From Bdellovibrio sp. (GTDB taxonomy: Bacteria > Bdellovibrionota > Bacteriovoracia > Bacteriovoracales > Bacteriovoracaceae), in assembly GCA_016187935.1 (NCBI GenBank), contig JACPIU010000035.1:28481-92480 (forward strand): 64,000 bases of DNA, written 5' to 3'. Position 1 is the first letter of the stretch. Every line of letters begins with the position of its first letter. The notes under the pieces were generated by a model. That model made no database searches and was not told the DNA's origin. It saw only the letters and a program-made list of their open reading frames with translations. The position numbers were made by a program, and so were the translations under genes. Below are positions 51,920 to 60,260 of the stretch, piece by piece.

Positions 51920-54900
51920 CTATTCAAATACAGTTAATGGTAATGTTATAATTGATGCATCCGTATTTTTTATCTGCTTATCTATATTGCTTCCCCAACA
52001 TTTAATTTTATTATCAAGCTGAAGGGCACAGGTGTGATTATCGCCTGATGAAATTTTGGTAGCATTTTCCACCCCAATAACTTCCACAGGAATAAAGCTA
52101 TCAGTACGTGTGCCATTACCTAGTTGGCCAAAATAATTATTTCCAAAACACTTGGCCTTCCCATCTTGAGTAATAAAACAGGTGTGAAACAGGCCCAAGG
52201 CAAGTTGAGCTGCGTTGTTCACATTAGGCACGACGGCAAGCTGATACTGAGGATTTGTTGGATTGTTATCACCACGACCTTGTTGACCATAGCGATTATC
52301 AGCGCCCCAGCAAGTAATACCTCCTCCTTCTGTGATCACACAAGAATGATTTCCACCAAGTGAAAAGTCTTTAATAGCGGCTAACCCTTCAACAATTTCT
52401 GGAGAAGTACGAATTAAGGTGTTCGGAATAGTGGCCTTTCCCCAGCAGAAAAGTGTTTTTGCCTCTGTGAGCGCACAGGCATGACTTTTTCCTAACCTAA
52501 GATCAATAGCAGAATTGATATTATTAACTTCTACAGGAACCAAGGAATTCGTTCTTAAACCATTGCCCAACATCCCGTATCGACTCGCCTCGCGCTTCCC
52601 CCAGCAATTAATTTTTCCGTTCGACAGAAGTACACACACTGTGTTCCTTGATGTGGCGATTTTTTTGACGTTTTGAATCCCTGGAACTGCTAATTTCTCA
52701 AATGTATTTTCATCACTATCTATGCCAAAACCTGTCCCAAATATTTTCCCCCAACATTTGGCGTGTCCGTCTTGCAGACTGGCACAATGAATTTCCTCAT
52801 CACTATCAAAATCCAAAAGATTCTCTAATCCAGAAATAGCCTGGGCGGTTCCGCTAATTGTTGATGGAGCAACACCTCCACCAAGACACTCAAGCTGGCC
52901 GGATAAACTGATACGGCAGGTGTTTTTTCCTCCGGCAAAAATGGGATTCAATTTGCCTTCAGTTACCGTCACTTTTAATTTATCGTTCATCACCCTTCCA
53001 TCAATATTGGCGGTCAAACGTAAAAAATATTCCCCAGGAAGTTGAAAACGTACATTGGTTTTTTCTCTATCACTATGTTCAAAGGAAACACCTTCCGGCC
53101 CAAAAATCTTAGACCAGGTAAGAATCGCCTTATCACCCACAGGAATAGTCACTGATGCCGAGAGTTCCAAGAGTTGATTAGTTTCAACGGTACGATCCGG
53201 CCCAACTTGGACTTCATTTTCGGTTGGGTCAATAATAGAAAGATCGCCTGCCTGCGAAGGAGGGAGTTCAACCCCGACATTTAGGTCATTGCAATAACCT
53301 AAGGTCCCCAGTCCATCGTCTCCTTTGCCCCAGCAGCGAACCTGTCCGTTCATAAGAAGGGCGCAGGTGTGAAAGCGTCCGAGCGCTAAGCTCTTGGCCG
53401 GCCCTCCTAAGTTGACTGTCGAAATTGTCGAGGGAAGTTCATCGTCGCCAATTTTTGCCGCGCGACCGCCATAGCCGAGCTGCCCTTCGGCGCCTCTGCC
53501 CCAGCAGCGAACATCGCCATTCATGAGGACTGCACAGGTATGATCTATGCCCGCGGCAATTGATTTAACGTCACCGCCGGCCGAAATATCGCCTACATTG
53601 ATTATTGTCGGGCCTTTTCCATCACCCACATTAGACGTAATGCCATAACCAAGCTGCCCGGAAAAATTAGCACCCCAGCAGCGAACTTTGCCAGTATCAA
53701 GAAGGGCACAGGTGTGGGATTGTTTGCTTGAAATCTGAACAACATTTCCGCCAATCGGGACATCAAAGGCGGTATTCGGCCCGACATCATTTTGATGATT
53801 GTAACCAAGCTCACCTAAATCCAAACCAGGACCTGAGCCAGCACCCGACCAGCATTTTACTTTACCATTGTTAAGAAGCGCACAGGTATGCTTAAAACCA
53901 GAGGCCAACTGAATAACCGTTCCCTCAATTTCCAGATCGACGCTGTAAGAGGGGGCCACATAATTATTTTTACCATTTCCAAAGGTTCCAAAGCAGCGAA
54001 CTTCACCATTTAGTAAGAGCGCACAGGTGTGATAGCTTCCAGAGCTAATGTGAATGACGTGCCCATTTAGAGGAATATCGCCCAAGAGTGAGGGCAGTTC
54101 AGATGGTTCATCGCCAAGAGCGGTAAAGAGGCCATCAAACCCCGCTTGGCCGCGATGATTCGCGCCCCAACAACGAACTTTGCCGCCTTCAATCAGCGCA
54201 CAGGTATGATTTTTTCCGGCGGACAGTTCTAGGGCCTTGGCACCAAGTTCGATACTTCCGGCGTCATAAAGATGTCGGTACGGGCCCCTTTCATTTCCAA
54301 TTGTGATCGTGTTTCCGTGCCCCAATTCACCAAACTGGTTTGCTCCCCAGCAGCGGACTGTTCCTGTATTTAAAAGAGCGCAAGAGTGAAAATCCCCGCT
54401 TACGACCTGGGTGACAAAAGAAGATTGCACTAAGGGGTCAATGGTTAAAATAATTCTGGCCGGGGCGGAGTATAGTTCTCCGTCACTTACTCTATAAGTA
54501 AAGGAATCGCCGCCAACGTACCCGCTGTCGGGGACATACTCGCAAGCACGAGAATATCCCGGAAAGCAGTTTTGTAAGGAGCCATGAGAGGGTTCTGTGA
54601 CTATTTCATAGCTTAAATTCAAGCTGTCTATATCACTGCCAGCAGCAACGCTGAAGTTGAGCACTGACCCGCTGATGGCCTCAAAAATCTGCTCGCCCGC
54701 AGTTTCTGGCGCATCATTGACCGGATTAATAATAATTTTTACGGATGCCGCCGCAGAATATAGTTCCCCATCAAAGGATCGATAAGTAAAAGTATCTTCA
54801 CCAAAATAATTGGGCGATGGAACATAATGACAATTCAAGATCGCACTTCCGTTCAAACACCCGCTTATGCTTCCATGCTGTGGGTAAGTCACGACTTCGT

Positions 54901-56773
54901 AAGTTAAGGCATCGCCTTCAATGTCCGCACCACCACGCGCGCTAAAATTTAAGTTTTGGTCCTCATTAACTTGTTCCTCTTGGTCGCCCAGCATGGTTGG
55001 CGCATCATTGACGGGAGTAATCGTTATTGTGACAGTCGAGACCGTATCCGAATTAGAAAAGCCGTCATTTGCACGATAAGTAAATTGCACATCACCATTA
55101 AAGTTTGGCGGTGGTAAATAATCACAAGTCAGATCATTTTCGTACTGAAGACAGTTGCTCAGTGTACCAACAGTTGGGAGTGTGTCTATGTGGTAGGTGA
55201 GCGGGTCGCCTTCGTAATCTATAGCACCATTTAAGGTGAACGAAATAAGGGTGTCTTCTGCACCAGAAAACGCTTGGTCGCCAATCATCTCAGGCGGAAA
55301 ATTTACGAAAATAGTGATCGTCCCATAGGTTGCACTATCAGCGATACCATCATTTACCTTATAGGTGATCGTTTCCAGTCCTGAAAAGCTATTGTCGGCG
55401 ATATAGGTGCAGTTTCGTGAAGATGTTCCGTCCCCGCATCCGGTGATCACTCCGTGGGCCGGGCCTCCTACTATTTTGTAATAGAGCAAGTCGCCATCGG
55501 CATCTGTTCCGGCGTTTAAGATAAAAGACATGGGAACTGATGCCCCCGCCCTTAAATCAATTTGATCTGAACCCGGTGCGGGAAGGTCGTTTACATTATT
55601 GAAGCAATTCCCTGTTTTAGAATTCGCTTGAATGACCGCCGCGGCGTTGACGTTGCATTGCACGGCCTGCATATGGAAGTGGTTAGCAATCGAAATCACC
55701 GCGCCACTTGTAATCGTTCCCCAATTTCCCGATTGAAGATCAAAATTGGCGGCCTCGATATTTGCGGCGTTCTCAATTCGAGTTTCTGAACCTGGAAAAT
55801 TACCATACGAGCGCATCACGAAATTATTTGTGACGTTCATGTCGACGTCGGAGGCAATCCTTACCGTCCTTTCACCGGACATTAAAATATTTTTGGCATT
55901 GATAATGGCACTGCTAAGGATAAGAACGTCGCTGCTTCCAAAGCTACCAGTATTTGACAACGTAATGTCGTTAGTGGCGTTGAGATGAACTCCCGTGCCA
56001 AGATAAATTGTTTTCTGGCCGGTCATTGAAATATTTCTTGCAGAGACTGTGAGGCCTTGCAAAACTTCGGTGGAGCTTCCTGAATATCCTCCATACGAAT
56101 TCATAGAGAGATCGCCCGAAAGAGTGACCGTGCCATCCCCGATTTTTACATTTCGCTCGCCTATCATGCTCAAATTTCGAGCAGAGATGTTGGCACCAGA
56201 TAGGATTTGGGTATCAGAGGAAGAGAAGCCTCCTAGACTTGACATACTGATGTCGTTGACAATCACCGCAGTCACGCCAGTTCCAATCTTCACCAGCTTT
56301 TTTCCAATCATGATCAGGTCGCTGGCAGTTACAGAGGACCCACCGCCGATGATGACTTCCTCATCTTCTGAAAGAATAAAATACTTACCAGCGATGTTTG
56401 CCGTGTGAGGTGCCGAATTTGAATTGACACCTTTCTTCCCATCCAAGCATAAATTATTGGCGGTGATGCTTTTATTAGAATCAACAATGATCGAACAGGG
56501 TGAATGAATTTCAACATCAGCACCCGAGAGATGAAAATTAATTTTAAGGCCTCGGTATTGGCCGTTTTCAAGTCCGAAATCGACCGCATAGGCATCCAAT
56601 TCTTCTTGATTATTAACAATGACTCGATTGCTTAAGGTCTGGCAGGTAATTTGGGGATTGTAGTCGGTTTTGTTAGTGCACTCAAAAGCAGAAGCTTGAT
56701 TATCTAGTAGGCATAAGAGCGCGGTAGTGCTTGCTGCAAAGACTAGAAACCGTAGAAAAATGAATCCATTCAT
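51920..56773 (-). CDS. Giant exported surface protein: parallel repeats, cadherin-like repeats and two RCC1 propellers
   Basis: A 1617-residue exported protein (signal ends QASA). Residues about 100-390 hold repeats such as SARNLSMIGERNVKIG that suggest a beta-helix. Four cadherin/tandem-95-like repeats follow (about 395-805; FTYRANDGF, FTYRSFDGE, FTYRVSDGE and a related YKVNDG form), each with a Cys pair. Then come seven RCC1 blades (HTCALLxxGxVRCWG type, about 815-1175), a PKD/Ig-like spacer (about 1185-1275), and seven more RCC1 blades to the C-terminus. Each blade has two Cys that could pair. It is probably an adhesin or ligand-binding scaffold. First gene of the operon; ribosome site is weak. 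Confidence 0.8.
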   Translation of the reverse strand: MNGFIFLRFLVFAASTTALLCLLDNQASAFECTNKTDYNPQITCQTLSNRVIVNNQEELDAYAVDFGLENGQYRGLKINFHLSGADVEIHSPCSIIVDSNKSITANNLCLDGKKGVNSNSAPHTANIAGKYFILSEDEEVIIGGGSSVTASDLIMIGKKLVKIGTGVTAVIVNDISMSSLGGFSSSDTQILSGANISARNLSMIGERNVKIGDGTVTLSGDLSMNSYGGYSGSSTEVLQGLTVSARNISMTGQKTIYLGTGVHLNATNDITLSNTGSFGSSDVLILSSAIINAKNILMSGERTVRIASDVDMNVTNNFVMRSYGNFPGSETRIENAANIEAANFDLQSGNWGTITSGAVISIANHFHMQAVQCNVNAAAVIQANSKTGNCFNNVNDLPAPGSDQIDLRAGASVPMSFILNAGTDADGDLLYYKIVGGPAHGVITGCGDGTSSRNCTYIADNSFSGLETITYKVNDGIADSATYGTITIFVNFPPEMIGDQAFSGAEDTLISFTLNGAIDYEGDPLTYHIDTLPTVGTLSNCLQYENDLTCDYLPPPNFNGDVQFTYRANDGFSNSDTVSTVTITITPVNDAPTMLGDQEEQVNEDQNLNFSARGGADIEGDALTYEVVTYPQHGSISGCLNGSAILNCHYVPSPNYFGEDTFTYRSFDGELYSAAASVKIIINPVNDAPETAGEQIFEAISGSVLNFSVAAGSDIDSLNLSYEIVTEPSHGSLQNCFPGYSRACEYVPDSGYVGGDSFTYRVSDGELYSAPARIILTIDPLVQSSFVTQVVSGDFHSCALLNTGTVRCWGANQFGELGHGNTITIGNERGPYRHLYDAGSIELGAKALELSAGKNHTCALIEGGKVRCWGANHRGQAGFDGLFTALGDEPSELPSLLGDIPLNGHVIHISSGSYHTCALLLNGEVRCFGTFGNGKNNYVAPSYSVDLEIEGTVIQLASGFKHTCALLNNGKVKCWSGAGSGPGLDLGELGYNHQNDVGPNTAFDVPIGGNVVQISSKQSHTCALLDTGKVRCWGANFSGQLGYGITSNVGDGKGPTIINVGDISAGGDVKSIAAGIDHTCAVLMNGDVRCWGRGAEGQLGYGGRAAKIGDDELPSTISTVNLGGPAKSLALGRFHTCALLMNGQVRCWGKGDDGLGTLGYCNDLNVGVELPPSQAGDLSIIDPTENEVQVGPDRTVETNQLLELSASVTIPVGDKAILTWSKIFGPEGVSFEHSDREKTNVRFQLPGEYFLRLTANIDGRVMNDKLKVTVTEGKLNPIFAGGKNTCRISLSGQLECLGGGVAPSTISGTAQAISGLENLLDFDSDEEIHCASLQDGHAKCWGKIFGTGFGIDSDENTFEKLAVPGIQNVKKIATSRNTVCVLLSNGKINCWGKREASRYGMLGNGLRTNSLVPVEVNNINSAIDLRLGKSHACALTEAKTLFCWGKATIPNTLIRTSPEIVEGLAAIKDFSLGGNHSCVITEGGGITCWGADNRYGQQGRGDNNPTNPQYQLAVVPNVNNAAQLALGLFHTCFITQDGKAKCFGNNYFGQLGNGTRTDSFIPVEVIGVENATKISSGDNHTCALQLDNKIKCWGSNIDKQIKNTDASIITLPLTVFE

Positions 56774-56990
56774 TTTTTACAAACCTAATTTTTTAAGATT
56801 ATTTTTGCGGAATTATTTCAATCTAAAGATTTATGCGTCAAGTGGAAAATAAAAATAAATTCATCTTTAAATATATTCAATACGTTAGATTAAAATTGTG
56901 CAATAATTGAACGCGGTTTAAACCATCCCATGCTTTGAAAATTCAAGTCAGCAGTTTGCATCCAAAAATTTCTAAATTCCCCAAATTTCC

Positions 56991-57575
56991 TCATCGCCCT
57001 GTGGAGAGAGACGAGTCAAAACGCGAACTCGATGGTTGTTTCTGTGATGATGTGAATTTGTCACGGCCTTTATAGACCTCGGCAGATACTCTATATTCTG
57101 TATAAAGCTTGTCTGCCTCTGTGAAATGTCTACTTTGCGCCTCACCAAGATGGCCAGACTCCATCCGTTCTTCCCATTGTCTTTGAATTCGGTTAAGCAA
57201 AATGCCGCCTGTGCTGGCCAATTGAAATTCCCAATTGCTGTTTTCAAATTCAGCTAAGTCCATGATGGCCCTTTGAATCTCATTGGTCTCCCGCCAACGG
57301 TACGTTCCGGCCATGAGAGCACGCCAAACCCACACGAGATGAGTTCGCTTGACATAACCATTCGTGATGCTATTAAGGTCAAGATAGAGAAGCTGACACA
57401 GTGAGTACCATTCATTTAAGCTCGGACGCACAAGATTTATGCCCGTCCCCATAGCTTTTCTAAGACGCCATAAGACGAAGCTCAGGTCCTCACCGATCGT
57501 AGCGACTGCGCCCCGAATAATCATTTCAGATCGGTATTGATGCTCCCCTATAAAAATCATATCTTTAATCAGCAT
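56991..57575 (-). CDS. Hypothetical protein, divergent from XRE regulator
   Basis: A 194-residue mostly helical protein with Trp-rich segments (LVWVWRALMAGTYRW, NSNWEFQLASTGG) and a polar Ser-rich tail. No signal peptide. The start is not certain: ATG 57575 and ATG 57560 both lack a strong ribosome site. It is divergent from the small XRE regulator, which may control it. No family is recognised. The gap to the surface protein gene (56774-56990) is AT-rich and presumably holds that operon's promoter. Confidence 0.5.
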   Translation of the reverse strand: MLIKDMIFIGEHQYRSEMIIRGAVATIGEDLSFVLWRLRKAMGTGINLVRPSLNEWYSLCQLLYLDLNSITNGYVKRTHLVWVWRALMAGTYRWRETNEIQRAIMDLAEFENSNWEFQLASTGGILLNRIQRQWEERMESGHLGEAQSRHFTEADKLYTEYRVSAEVYKGRDKFTSSQKQPSSSRFDSSLSTGR

Positions 57576-57659
57576 AAGCGCTCAGTTTTTCTGCTATAAC
57601 GTCAAATTTGGCATCCGTGCATATATCCTGCTTTTATATGACCTGCCCAATACTATACC

Positions 57660-57687
57660 TGCCTGGTAGGCATCATTCAAGTGATGC
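57660..57687. promoter_or_regulatory. Candidate operators of XRE regulator
   Basis: Two adjacent inverted repeats between divergent genes: TGCCT-GGT-AGGCA (57660-57672) and GCATCA-TTCAAG-TGATGC (57670-57687). Their location is right for autoregulation by the XRE protein. Confidence 0.45.
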
Positions 57688-57707
57688 TCAACCATTAGAA
57701 TTTCCTC

Positions 57708-57947
57708 ATGGAAATAGAGGATTTTAATAAAAAGAAATTTTTGGCGGAGCTGGGGGCACACATTGCCAAGGTCAGAAAATCCAAGGGGTATAGTCAGGAC
57801 CGTGTCTGCTTGGAAGCAGGGCTCTCACGCGGGGCCTTAAGCAAGATCGAAAGTGGAAAAGTGGAGCCAAGAATAACAACATTGGCCTTGATAGCGATTA
57901 CCATTGATGTCGGGCTTGCAAAATTGACGAATGTAGATATGAAATAA
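57708..57947 (+). CDS. XRE-family HTH regulator
   Basis: A 79-residue DNA-binding protein consisting of a single HTH_3 domain: LGAHIAKVRKSKGYSQDRVC, then LSRGALSKIESGKVEPRITTL. The recognition helix region is complete. No ribosome site is seen, so a leaderless or weakly translated message is possible. It probably controls itself and the divergent gene and may regulate the mobile element. Confidence 0.85.
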   Translation: MEIEDFNKKKFLAELGAHIAKVRKSKGYSQDRVCLEAGLSRGALSKIESGKVEPRITTLALIAITIDVGLAKLTNVDMK

Positions 57948-57974
57948 TTCGAATTTGCCAGCTTTGTGTGTAGT

Positions 57975-59192
57975 ATGAAACGTTCGAGAAAAACCAGCAT
58001 TGCCAAGGACAAAAAGAAGACCAGCAAGATCAAAGAAAATTTGCGCTTGGAAAGTTATAGGAAATTTAAAAGCGAGGTCAAAAAGAGGGGGTGGATATTA
58101 CTTTCCACCAGCCATGAGTTCGTCAATCACCATCGCAAGGTTATGGTCATTTGCCCTAATGGTCATAAGGTTGCATTGACACCCACCCATTTTTTTAATA
58201 GGGCAAAGCATAAAAGGGATGCAAAAGCACATCCAAGAGGTTCTGGATGTGCGATCTGCTCAGGAAGGCAAAAGGACATTTCTGATCTTCAGCTACTGGC
58301 AAAAAGGCATGGCGGAAAATGCCTTAATGACAGATACCATAGCGCAAATTTTAAATATACTTGGCAATGCGATAAAGGACATACCTGGAAAACGAGAGTG
58401 TCTGGGCCACAATATGGTCATTGGTGTCCATATTGTTCACGAACCATTATTGATGGCCTAAAAGAGATTAAAGAGTTAGCCAGTAATAATGGTGGCAAAT
58501 CTCTTGCAAAAAAGTACACGAAATCTCAGGCAAAATATCCGTGGGTATGTGGCAAAGGTCATTATTTTGAGGCCTCCCATGGTAGCGTCCTTCGAGGAAG
58601 TTGGTGTCCTAAATGTCTAGGCCGTTATCGCACAATCGAAGATATGCGAGACAAGGCGTCTGAACGAGGTGGAAAATGTCTTTCCAAAACTTATATTCAC
58701 TCTTTCAAAAAACTTGAATGGGAATGTGGCAAGGGGCACCGTTGGTGTGCTCCCCCTGTCTCGATCTTTGGTGGGGCATGGTGCCCCGAGTGTGGCGGTA
58801 GCAAAAAGTTGACTCTTGAGCAAATGCAAGAACTGGCGGCGAAACGAAATGGAAAATGCCTGTCAAAGAAATATGTTAATGCACGAACGAAACTTCAGTG
58901 GCAATGTCAGGAGGGGCATCGTTGGTGGACACCACCATACGCAATTAAGTCGGGAGCTTGGTGCCATGTTTGTTGGAGAATCAGGTTTACAATTCAAGAC
59001 CTAAAAAACTTTGCCAAAGAAAAAGAAGGTACCTGTCTTTCTACTGAGTATGAAAGCTCGAAAGTAAAATATTCATGGGCCTGTAAGCATGGCCATGAGT
59101 GGAGTGCGACTTTTAATGAGGCAAGATCGGTTTGGTGTTCTCAATGCTCTCAAGTATCGAGAACACAAAAGGTGCTTCTTTTCTGCTCTTGA
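57975..59192 (+). CDS. Six-repeat treble-clef zinc protein
   Basis: A 405-residue basic protein. After a Lys-rich head it contains six repeats of about 60 residues with the scheme C-x3/4-GH-x-W ... G-x-WC-x2-C, e.g. WQCDKGHTWKTR with HWCPYC, and WECGKGHRWCAP with AWCPEC. Five of them begin with a shared helix, G(G/N)KCLSKxY-like. Such treble-clef repeats are common in virus- and phage-borne DNA-binding or nuclease-linked proteins, but I see no nuclease motif. ATG 57975 is preferred to GTG 57966; no ribosome site is visible. The first repeat is the most diverged. Confidence 0.7.
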   Translation: MKRSRKTSIAKDKKKTSKIKENLRLESYRKFKSEVKKRGWILLSTSHEFVNHHRKVMVICPNGHKVALTPTHFFNRAKHKRDAKAHPRGSGCAICSGRQKDISDLQLLAKRHGGKCLNDRYHSANFKYTWQCDKGHTWKTRVSGPQYGHWCPYCSRTIIDGLKEIKELASNNGGKSLAKKYTKSQAKYPWVCGKGHYFEASHGSVLRGSWCPKCLGRYRTIEDMRDKASERGGKCLSKTYIHSFKKLEWECGKGHRWCAPPVSIFGGAWCPECGGSKKLTLEQMQELAAKRNGKCLSKKYVNARTKLQWQCQEGHRWWTPPYAIKSGAWCHVCWRIRFTIQDLKNFAKEKEGTCLSTEYESSKVKYSWACKHGHEWSATFNEARSVWCSQCSQVSRTQKVLLFCS

Positions 59193-59287
59193 ATCCCAAG
59201 TGAGTTAACTTCCATTTTATGCCCCGATGGCAACTAATTCCATAATCAATAGTTTCACGTAATCCCCCGTACCCAGTTTCCCCTCTA

Positions 59288-59356
59288 CCCGGCCAATTGC
59301 CGCTTAATGAAGGGACAAAACAAATTCCTTCATTATGAAAGCCGAGACATGACGAG
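59288..59356 (+). repeat. Leader module A
   Basis: CCCGGCCAATTGCCG, then hairpin ATGAAGG...CCTTCAT, then ATGACGAG. The frame from ATG 59349 gives MTSLIQLSSIHLSYQNPLLK and a stop, which matches the first 20 residues of the protein encoded at 61658 in pattern and DNA. The ribosome site is degenerate (GAAAG). Confidence 0.6.
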
Positions 59357-59560
59357 TTTGATTCAACTGAGCAGCATTCATTTGAGCTATCAAAACCCGC
59401 TTTTAAAATGAACGAATTGTGGATTTAATAGGCCAGGGTTCCATGGCATCGAGGGAGCACAGTTGGCTTCAGAGCGATCACGAGGTCTTTTTCTCCATAG
59501 CTCAAAAAAGTTAAATGTTAAGGGCAGTTACCCCACACCCCGTATCCATTTTTACATTAT

Positions 59561-59605
59561 ATGAGGGGACAAAAAAAAATTTCCCCTTATGGAGGTCAAA
59601 ATATG
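59561..59605 (+). repeat. Leader module B
   Basis: Hairpin ATGAGGGG...CCCCTTAT, then GGAGG, then ATGAC at 59603. Stem bases differ from modules A and C on both sides (GAGGGG/CCCCTT against GAAGG/CCTTC), so pairing is kept. The peptide begins MTNAIHPGCVHLNHLN. Confidence 0.55.
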
Positions 59606-59730
59606 ACAAATGCAATTCATCCGGGCTGTGTTCACTTGAACCACCTCAATTCCACACCATTAGTTCGATACCGTCGGTCTCAGATGGCCCATAAGACTTT
59701 TTCCAGTCAGGTCCACCGGCCAACAGTATA

Positions 59731-59798
59731 CCCGGCCAGTTGCCGTCTTATGAAGGGACAAAACAAATTCCTTCATTATGGAGGCAGAGACATGACAA
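59731..59798 (+). repeat. Leader module C
   Basis: CCCGGCCAGTTGCCG, hairpin ATGAAGG...CCTTCAT, GGAGG and ATGAC at 59792. Nearly identical to module A over the hairpin region. Confidence 0.6.
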
Positions 59799-60013
59799 GA
59801 GCATTTAGTGAAAACAATCCGGCGATAGGAAATTTTCGCGGCCGTGTGACGAGCTTTCGCCAGAATTCAAAACCCTTAATTACGCAGGGAAATCCCCACT
59901 TTTTGAGAATTTCGCGACGAAATTTCGTCAAAATTAAAAAAAAGTTAGAACACGATGAAATCAAAGAGGAATTTCCATTTTACGAGACAAAAACACGCAA
60001 AATTGTGACGTGA
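59792..60013 (+). CDS. Possible 73-residue basic protein
   Basis: A frame starting at the ATG of module C, with GGAGG 8 bases upstream. The product is basic (ISRRNFVKIKKKLEHDEIKE) with no signal peptide. The N-terminus shares the MTR start of the gene at 61658. It may be a real small protein of the mobile element or a remnant. Confidence 0.35.
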   Translation: MTRAFSENNPAIGNFRGRVTSFRQNSKPLITQGNPHFLRISRRNFVKIKKKLEHDEIKEEFPFYETKTRKIVT

Positions 60014-60260
60014 ATTCATCACAATTTTTCTCAAAACGAAGAAAAAACTTGCGGAAATTTGTGTGCTTCAAACTAGGCGCAACGCAAACCGTTTGTAATT
60101 TTTCAAATTCTCGCTCGCAACATGAGTTGGCACGATTCTTGATTATATATAGGTGAGAGATGCAATTTAAAAAAAAGGAGGACGGCCATGGATTAGAGAA
60201 TCGCATTTTTAACAGGGGAACATTTGATGACAACTACACGAAACACAGGGGAGTACGTTT

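Larger units (their letters stand above)
59193..60226. other. 1-kb leader zone with repeated hairpin/start modules
   Basis: No long gene can be supported here. It holds three related modules (see separate entries) and AT-rich DNA with a TTGGCACG-N4-TTGA sequence at 60127-60142 close to a sigma-54 -24/-12 pattern, except that the -12 GC is GA. A perfect AAAAGGAGG site near 60172 precedes ATG-GAT-TAG, a two-codon frame. A 14-codon frame (60227-60271) then overlaps the coupling ATPase start. Confidence 0.5.

Noticed and set aside
41275..56773. Locus as a classical T6SS or CDI system
   Set aside because: No VgrG, PAAR, baseplate, FHA or CdiB-type gene in the window.
59288..59800. CRISPR-like repeats
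   Set aside because: Three degenerate modules with unequal spacing and start codons; no constant spacers and no cas genes.
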